Source of the DNA: Pseudopyrenochaeta lycopersici
Taxonomy: Eukaryota; Ascomycota; Dothideomycetes; Pleosporales; Pseudopyrenochaetaceae
Length of the DNA stretch: 13,638 nt
NCBI GenBank assembly: GCA_003313425.1
Contig: NHZP01000188.1
Span: forward strand, 1-13,638
Reading direction: 5' to 3'
The translations under genes were made by a program, and so were the position numbers. The notes below the pieces were generated by a model that saw only the letters and a list, made by a program, of their open reading frames with translations, was not told where the DNA came from and ran no database searches. Of the stretch, positions 7,684 to 13,638 are shown piece after piece (the stretch's first letter is position 1; the number at the start of each line of letters is the position of its first letter).

Positions 7684-9387
7684 ATGGCAGACAGCTCTCA
7701 CAACGAAGGGTCCTCTAGCTAGCGGCCCAAATTTCAAGCCTATTAGAAAGACGACGCGTCAGCCAAAACACAGGCGGCTCGTGATCGACTTGGGGAAAAG
7801 GCTCGTTAACGCTAGGAGAAGAACAAGAATAAGGCCATGGAGGATTCAGAACCAGTTATCTCAGAAAACCCTGTTGTTGAAGACGTAGAGTACCCTGAAT
7901 TTGCGCTGACAAGCTCCCGTGCTAACTTGTTGACTGAGGAAGTTGATCTATATTCCTTCTCTCGCGATACGACACAGCGTGCTAAGGGAGCTTATCAGAT
8001 GCAGCTACGTAAGGAAGCTGCTGATCTGGGTCTCCCTGAGGACTTCAATAACTATCTTCCTCTAGGTAGCCTTCTAGGTTTGCTACTATCCGCGAGCTCA
8101 AGTCTACCTGCTTCTATTCGGCGATTGGCACCCTTAGGCATCTGGCTTGTAAAGAACTACCCTAGTGAGTTCTTAAGCCTTGAGCCTACGCAACTTGCAC
8201 GCCTGACAACACTATTCGGGTGTGCCCTGCATGCTCTCAACGAGGATAAGAAGTTATTAGAGACACACTACCTCGACGCTTCTACTCTGAAGCAGGAACT
8301 GACTGAATAACAACGCAGCTTTACTTAATAAAAGGATGAGCTAGTTAAAGAATATAATAAGCTCGGCGAGCAGTGGAATAAGCTCGTCGCTGACTATAAG
8401 ACCTTAGAAGGTTCGTTGCAAGAAATTAAGAACGAGCGTGACTCCGCGTTGCGCGACTGTCTGTTGTCTAGCTCTCCTAAGGTTTCAGGCCTTACTGGAC
8501 TCACTCCATTGCAGCCAGCCCTAGGAGCTACGAATGAGCTTCTGCTAGGAGGAATGAGTACGCCTACACGAATCCTCCTACGAGGTAACGCAGCGGGCGG
8601 TATTCTTAATGAGTTTGGTTCCCCTTAGCGTGTTCCGCTCTTGACTGACCTTCCTCTTACTCGCGAATACCGAACATCCTTGGGCGACACAGTAACGCTA
8701 AGCCCTTATCTAACTAAGCTCTACTATGAGATTGAGGGGTTACATCGGTTCTTGTCCATGAAGAATAAGCAAATTCGGGTGCCTCCAGTGTACTCTGGGG
8801 GTCCTGATCTTTATGGGTGGATTACGAAGATGCTTAACTATTTCAAAAACAACGGGTTAGACTGGTAACATAACGACATGCGAGCACAATTTATCTTTCA
8901 AGCTACTAGCAGTTCTGCTCAAACCTTGCTGCGAGAGCCTGATGGGTTTTCATGTTAATATGAGGACGACTTTGAGTGTTTTTATGTCCTCGACTCCATC
9001 TTTGGCGACCGCAACTACTACGTTACAGCGGAACAGTGATATGATGCTTTGGTCTTCCCAGAACGTGGCTCGCTAGAATACCCTACCACAGTTAAAGCAT
9101 GGGCTCTGTTCCAGACAGAGTTCAACGCTATCGCTACTTAGCTTGGATGGATTGCTGTGACTCGAGCGTATAAGCTTCAGGCCAAGCTTCCAGGCTATCT
9201 CTAACAGAGCCTTAGCAGCGCGCCCGCTGTCTATACTGCTGCTGACTTCTAATCTCTTTGTAATATAATTGATAATGCATGTTAGAGCTACGACCTCTGG
9301 CAATTGCCTCAGTATCTCGCTAATTGAACAAAGGGGCGTAACGCGCCAGCTAGACCAAGCCTGCACTGCCTTGTAAATTTGTTCTAA
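7684..9387 (+). pseudogene. gag of the nested gypsy element, about 16 stops, otherwise one frame
   Basis: I chose ATG 7684 because frame 1 stays readable from there through ATG 7837 to about 9387, roughly 565 codons. Gag would form the virus-like particle in the cytoplasm. Seen: a charged N-terminus; a leucine- and serine-rich segment (about 8056-8130); a Gln/Glu/Lys-rich probable coiled coil (about 8287-8450); then PVYSGGPDLYGWITKMLNYF (8788 on), resembling the start of the fungal gag core where a glycine-containing loop leads to W/L-T-K/Q and an aromatic F. Stops are at 7720, 7744, 7807, 7813, 8308, 8326, 8329, 8626, 8866, 8956, 9037, 9139, 9202, 9250, 9283 and 9325. Fourteen are TAA or TAG, mostly where Gln fits. 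No CCHC zinc knuckle is readable. Assignment rests on position and weak core similarity. Confidence 0.7.
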
Positions 9388-9847
9388 GGACGGCGGCGGA
9401 TGAGCCTATTAAGAAAGCCAGTGAGCCTGCTCCAGGCCCACGTTCGTTGTTTAAAGACAATAGAATAGGTGACCACAAGCCAGCTGACGGTCCAAGCCTT
9501 ACAACGCGGACTCTAGCCGTAACTAGTATCGAGGAAATCCGCGCGGTAACTTAGCCACTAATTGTTACGTGCACGCAAGCCTAGAGACTGGTGACTCCGA
9601 CTACGAAGAAGCCTCTGACAGCGACCAGTGACGAAGCTGAGGTCGTTGTTCATTCGGGGGAAGAGTAACCTAGACAAAAGTCCTTTGTCTGGGGTTAATA
9701 ATTGGTCTTGGGAAACCGCGCTGGCTGCTACTTACCAGGGCGGCATATATAAGCCCGTGGCGCAGGCACTCCTGCGACGCACGCAGGCTGTCTGGAAAGA
9801 TAAGCTGTGTCTAGACAGCCTGGACCAGTTCGCTTTCACGAGCATGA
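9388..9847 (+). pseudogene. Gag-protease junction, frame-scrambled
   Basis: Coding character hops between frames. Frame 3 (about 9388-9580) reads DEPIKKASEPAPGPRSLFKD and onward. Frame 2 (9590 on) reads GDSDYEEASDSDQ, a typical acidic linker. Frame 1 (9628-9846) reads NNWSWETALAATYQGG and LCLDSLDQFAFTS. The last block then joins the protease frame at 9848. At least three small indels are needed. The usual zinc knuckle of gag should lie here or just before, but no CX2CX4HX4C pattern is visible in any frame. The C-terminal gag tail plus pol N-terminus is the natural reading; the function of this part cannot be inferred. Confidence 0.5.
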
Positions 9848-10213
9848 TTGGATAACGAGAAAACGCCCCCCCACGTCGCCCGGACATTGGCAGACGACGG
9901 GGCAGATGTGAACTTTATCTCACAGCGGTTCCTCCAGCTCACCCGGGGGTTCCAACTAATTCCTCTTATTACGCCCATTGTGTGCGAAGGATACGAAGGC
10001 GTTGCTTCGGAATCTATTACTCACAGGGTTAAATTCTACATGAAAATTGATTCCTACTTTGAGCACACTTCCGCCTATGTTCTTAACTAGTGTGGGGCCT
10101 TTGACCTGGTGTTGGGATTCCGCTGGAGGAAACTGCACGCACCACGCTTTGACTACTGTTAGGGTACGATCGAATTCCCTGACGCATACTGCCAAACAGA
10201 ATGCTGGTAACAC
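9848..10213 (+). pseudogene. Retropepsin-like aspartic protease of the nested gypsy element
   Basis: Frame 2 carries LADDGADVNFIS, with the catalytic Asp codon at 9893, matching the D-T/S-G-A-x-x-N-F-I active-site block of Ty3/gypsy proteases. About 67 codons later FDLVLGFRW (10103 on) matches the hydrophobic DLVLGLPW box, followed by the W..L..P.FDY..GTIEF tail. The enzyme would cut Gag-Pol in the particle. Stops at 10088 (TAG), 10160 (TAG) and 10208 (TAA) break it. An odd point is Asp at the second place of the triad (DDG) where Thr or Ser is usual. Frame 2 then continues without indel through a Pro/Ser/Ala/Asp-rich linker (10214-10393, stops at 10310, 10364 and 10376) into the reverse transcriptase. 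Confidence 0.8.
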
Positions 10214-10393
10214 TCGCATACACTACGAGTCGTCTGCGAGCGAGCCACGCCTGACGCCTCTACACAGCCTAGTTCCTCTATAGATAGCAGGAATGAAGGC
10301 AAGACTAGCTGACGACAGGCAAAGTTGGATACCGCAGCCCCAGCAAAGCCAGACGACGAATACTAAGTACTACACTAGCAAACTAAACCTGCG

Positions 10394-11605
10394 GTGGGTA
10401 TTAAGGTCGTCTCGCTAAGAGCTATTCGGGCGTTTGCTAAACGAAAAAACCACCCTCTGTTTATGATGGTTCGTCGCTTACTACCAGGAGCGTTACGGAA
10501 AATCCGTTGCGCAGCGGCACAAAAGGACTATGATAAGTTCTTCGACCCTCCTAAGGAAGTCTCGTTGAAAGATATCCTGCCTCCGCACCTGCTTAAGGAA
10601 TATGCCTTGATTATTCCTGTGTTTGACAAAGCAGCCGCGGCTAAGCTCCCAGATTACTCAGAACATGACCATGAGATTAAGCTTAAGCCGGGAGCTAAGG
10701 TGCCTAATCATCGAGCAAGACTATTTTCTGGTGAACAGTTTGAAGCTATTGAGTAATATGTTCGGGAGATGGAGGCCCGGGATTTCATCTTCTAGGGACC
10801 CTCTGCTGCACGAAATAACTTGCTCATCGTTGCCAAACCTGGCGGTGGTATCTGAGTCTGCGTGGATTATCGAGACCTTAACGAAGCCTCTGTTAAGGAT
10901 CGATACCTAATTCCTTTCTTCCGCGAGACTTTGGCTAAGCTTAATAAAGCTGTTATCTTTTCTAAATTCGATGTCGTGCACGCTTTTTATCGAATTCGCA
11001 TGAAGCCTGGTTCAGAGTGGCTCACTGCTTTCTCTACGCGTTAGGGCACTTATTAATACCGCGTAATGCCTATGGGCCTCTGTAATGCTCTAGCCACGTT
11101 TTAAAGGGCAATTAACAGCGCTCTTTTTGAGTACCTCGACAAGTTTTGTACTGCTATCTGGACGATATCTTGGTTTTCTCGGAATCAGTAGAAGCCCACA
11201 TAGAGCATGTAAAAAAGGTGCTTACGCGCCTTAAGGAAAAAGGGTTCTATGTGGACCCGCGCAAATTAGAATTTTACACAGACCGCATCAAGTTCCTGGG
11301 TATGATGATTACGAACAAGGGCATTGAAATTGACCCGGAGAAGATTGAGGCCGTACAGTAATGGGAAACACCAAAGACTGCCTGAGATGTGCTCGCTTTC
11401 CTCGGGTATACTGGCTTCTCCCGGCGCTTTATCGAAGGCTACTCAAAGATAGCGTTACCGCTTACACGCCTCATTAAGGCTACTGTCGTGGAAAAGAAAA
11501 GTAGTAATCCTAACAAACCCGCCTATAAGAAGGTTCGTTATGAGCTGATTGTATGGGGGGAGGAGGAAGCAAAAGCTTTCGAGGCTCTTAAAACAGTATT
11601 TCGTG
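10394..11605 (+). pseudogene. Reverse transcriptase of the nested gypsy element
   Basis: It would copy the element RNA into cDNA. Frame 2 to about 11154 shows EHDHEIKLKPG, the fingers block GPSAARNNLLIVAKPGGG, VCVDYRDLNEA, KDRYLIP, motif A KFDVVHAFYRIRM (Asp codon 10970), SEWLTAFSTR and VMPMGLCNALATF. One base is then missing at about 11153-11155, and frame 1 continues with the catalytic box YLDDILVFS (YLDD 11155-11166), the thumb GFYVDPRKLEF, FLGMMIT, and the connection DVLAFLGYTGFSRRFI. Both catalytic Asp pairs are intact. Stops at 10754, 10793, 10853, 11042, 11054, 11102, 11359 and 11383 fit Gln (TAA/TAG) or Arg (TGA) codons changed by C-to-T. Several Leu codons (RYLIP, CNALATF) stand where the family has Pro, the same type of change. 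Confidence 0.92.
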
Positions 11606-12040
11606 TAGGGCGTGGTGTTAAAGCATTTCGATCCTGCTAAGCAAATCCACATCTTTACTGATGCGTTAGGATGGGTATTAGGCGGGGTTATGAAGCAATA
11701 CAACGATAAGGACGTCCTATAACCCGTTGCTTTCTTTTTAAAGAAACACTCCCTAGCAGAGTGTAACTACGACATCTACGATCTTGAACTTATGGCAATT
11801 ATACGGGCATTTGAGGAATGGGAGCCTGAACTTATGGGCCTCTTCTTAACTAATACAGGTGATAACAGACTATAAGAACCTGGAATGGTTTAATGACAAC
11901 TAAAAACTCAGCTGATGGTAAGTACGGTGGTCCTTGTTTCTCAGCCAGTTCGACTTTAAGATTGTCTATGCCTCTAGGGAAACTAACCGGTGAAGCGGAT
12001 GCTTTGAGCCGTCGACCTTAGGATACCCCGACAGACGCAG
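11606..12040 (+). pseudogene. RNase H domain and tether of the nested gypsy element
   Basis: RNase H would remove the RNA strand during cDNA synthesis. After an indel near 11602-11614 the frame is 2: LKHFDPAKQIHIFTDALGW (first acidic residue, codon 11660), then [16 protein letters not shown] and [16 protein letters not shown] second indel near 11858 moves to frame 3, with [11 protein letters not shown] (Asp kept), RWSLFLSQFDFKIVYAS and ETN. An extra base near 11988 leads to frame 1, GEADALSRRP, the normal end of the domain. Stops at 11720, 11901, 11913 and 11919 all fit C-to-T in Gln or Arg codons. The following 12040-12229 is a degenerate linker whose frame I cannot follow. Confidence 0.88.
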
Positions 12041-12229
12041 AAGACCCTTGTTATGGTACACGGGCTGCTATTCTCGGACCCAAGTGCTCTCCCTGGGCAT
12101 GCAACTAGCAGTTGCAACGGCCTTGCGCGCCTTAGCCCTTGGTTAACCTGAGTCCCGGACTAAATGTCCCAGGAACAAGCTAAGGTAGTGTAATTTTGCT
12201 TTACCCGCGCTCGTGAAATAGACTTTCCT

Positions 12230-13638
12230 GTGGAATTTGATAACGATGATAACGATCCTACGCCCATCGACAGTACAATAGATCCTTCGCTGCCCCGTTA
12301 CGAGGACGACCATCGGTTAACAGAAGAAATCCTGGACGCCGCGTACGCTGACGACGCTATGGCTAAAAAGGCCTTTGAAGCTATCGACACAGAAACCGCT
12401 AAATTGCTATTATGGTTTTATAAGAATGGCTACTATTTCTCCCGCTGCAGACTGTCAAGCACAGGTGAAGGAGCTTCCTGACGCCTGTGGATAGACAAGA
12501 CTAGGCTTTACGTGCCTCCTGACCTATGGTTACGCCGACGCATTATGGAGTTGTGTCACGACTATCAAATTGCCGGTTATAAGGGCCCTCGCAACACGTT
12601 CTTCCTTATGTACTCACGGTATTACTGGCCAAAGATGCACCTGTCAATCAAACAGTATTGCGACGCGTGCGCTACTTGTCGCTGAATAAAAAGCCCTCAG
12701 GACGGTAAGCATGGTTACTTGCGGCCACTGCTAGTGCCTCATGGACGCTGGACGGAAATTTCGGTTGATTTTATTCAAGATTTACCTGCCTCTTAGCTGG
12801 ATGGCCGTACTTTTAAGAATATCCTTGTTATTATGGACCGCCTCACGAAAAGATGGCACTTTTTCCCTACGTATGGCTGTACCGCAGCTGAAGCCGCTAG
12901 GTGCTTTATGGAGGTCTTCAAATTGCATGGCATTCCCCTTAGTATTGTCTCTGACGCGCGTTCAAATTTCGTTGGTCGGTTTTGGAGGCGGGTCTGTGAG
13001 CGACTGCGTATCTAACAGCGCTTGTCAACGGCCCATCACCCTGAATCAGACGGGCAGACTGAGCGGGCAAATTAAGCCTTGGAAATTTATCTTCGTCAGT
13101 ACATCAACTACGCGCAAACTGACTGGGCTGCCTGGCTTTACGTCGCTGAGTTTCAGGCTAACGATACAGTTAACGCCTCTACAGGCATGACGCTATTCTT
13201 TGCGGATCTTGGATATCACCCTCGCAGTGGCATACACCCAGGGGAAAACCGCGATGAAAAGCTCAGTAGCGCCGCAGCTAGTGATAAATCCGGGCAGACG
13301 AGCTTATGAACACCCACGCGGACCTAGTCGCTTATTTGCAAGAACAAATGCTATGGGCTTAACAAGAACAAGCTCACTACGCTAACACCTCTCGCTAATT
13401 AGTGCCAAAGTACGCTGTTGGAGACCGAGTTATGGTTAACACGATTAATTGGTCTACCAAACGGGAATCAAAGAAGCTGGACCTTAAGTGGGCAGGGCCT
13501 TACAGCGTCACGAGAGTCGTGCATGACGGCCGGGCGTATCAATTGGACCTTCCACCAGATATGTTGGGCAGCGGAGTTTTTCCTGTGTTTTACCCTAAGC
13601 TTCTTCGGCCTGCGCCCTTGAAAAGGGCTTCTAGATTA
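12230..13638 (+). pseudogene. Integrase of the nested gypsy element with GPY/F module, continues past the window
   Basis: It would insert cDNA into chromosomes. Frame 2 holds an acidic lead, then LWIDKTRLYVP, the zinc-binding region (His codon 12557; CATC Cys codons 12668 and 12677), and the catalytic core SVDFIQDLP (Asp 12767), IVSDARSNF (Asp 12953), DGQTERANQ (Glu 13061). Exactly 35 residues separate the last two, the D,D(35)E signature. YHPRSGIHP follows. One base is missing near 13287, and frame 1 then gives GDRVMV and KWAGPYSVTRVVHDG, the GPY/F module of Ty3/gypsy integrases, open to the right edge. The second zinc-binding His is Tyr (TAT, 12578). Stops are at 12479, 12683, 12794, 13013, 13073, 13360 and 13396. 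A chromodomain, if any, would lie to the right. Confidence 0.93.

Larger units (their letters stand above)
6734..13638 (+). mobile_element. Younger Ty3/gypsy element nested in the old one, right end outside the window
   Basis: It begins with the LTR edge TGTCAGGG directly at the break in the old integrase frame, and CpA returns abruptly from there. The sample 8461-8520 has five CpA and four TpG, against none and almost none in the old element. The order is LTR, pyrimidine-rich leader, gag, protease, reverse transcriptase, RNase H, integrase with GPY/F module: a Ty3/gypsy layout. About 40 in-frame stops and about nine frame changes (near 9388, 9590, 9628, 9848, 11154, 11608, 11858, 11988, 12060-12230 and 13287) make it non-autonomous. 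The duplicated target on the left would be ATAGC (6729-6733) if 5 bp long; the right copy is not in the window. The protein sequence differs clearly from that of the old element, so it is another family. Confidence 0.88.

Noticed and set aside
9073..9366. Minus-strand open frame of 97 codons with a CFNCG-like end
   Set aside because: It is the reverse of the guest gag. The CFNCG run is on the wrong strand and lacks the rest of a zinc knuckle.
9956..11703. Minus-strand and alternative-frame open frames over protease, reverse transcriptase and RNase H
   Set aside because: They overlap well supported pol domains in other frames and have no motifs.
12741..13190. Plus-strand open frame of 149 codons, the second longest
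   Set aside because: It is out of frame with the integrase core, whose D,D(35)E residues lie in frame 2 over the same bases.
7684..13638. Stop-codon recoding (TAG/TAA read as Gln)
   Set aside because: Stops at Gln positions tempted this, but unchanged CAA/CAG codons occur beside them, TGA occurs at Arg positions, and indels also break the frame; decay explains all.
1..13638. Host gene, tRNA, or a new defence or regulatory system
   Set aside because: Every coding-like stretch on both strands is explained by copia or gypsy proteins; nothing else with coherent coding signal was found.

Overview
The window looks like a transposon graveyard from a filamentous ascomycete (Pezizomycotina-type) genome. 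I see no host gene, tRNA, rRNA, CRISPR array or prokaryotic operon. The evidence is three long terminal repeat (LTR) retrotransposon remnants of fungal type, together with C-to-T decay of the kind made by repeat-induced point mutation (RIP). Stop codons stand mostly where Gln, Arg or Trp codons would be expected, and the left half has almost no CpA.

Layout. (1) 1-418, minus strand: the end of a Ty1/copia reverse transcriptase and RNase H, RIP-damaged. (2) 419 to about 790: a stretch that still has CpA and resembles no gene. (3) About 790-1140: a non-coding, repeat-bearing stretch (three 40-bp units) ahead of (4) 1141-6733, plus strand: an old Ty3/gypsy element (gag, protease, reverse transcriptase, RNase H, first residues of integrase). 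It is saturated with CpA-to-TpA change but has only one frame change. (5) 6734-13638 and beyond, plus strand: a second Ty3/gypsy element of another family. It starts with a TGTCAGGG LTR edge exactly where the older integrase frame stops, so it appears nested in the older copy. It has an LTR of roughly 830 bp with hairpins, a pyrimidine-rich leader, gag, protease, reverse transcriptase, RNase H, and an integrase with a GPY/F module that runs off the right edge.

In a working element Gag would form the particle, protease would cut the polyprotein, reverse transcriptase/RNase H would copy the RNA and integrase would insert the cDNA. None of the three copies can make these products now. The guest has about 40 in-frame stops and around nine frame changes, although its catalytic acidic residues survive. 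The older copy has lost catalytic aspartates of protease and reverse transcriptase through G-to-A change.

I found no convincing new biological system. The observations most worth a second look are the one-sided C-to-T damage in the guest, the excess of indels in the guest over its host, and two LTR stem-loops that share an identical loop and differ by a compensated base pair. Species and element family names cannot be given from sequence alone.
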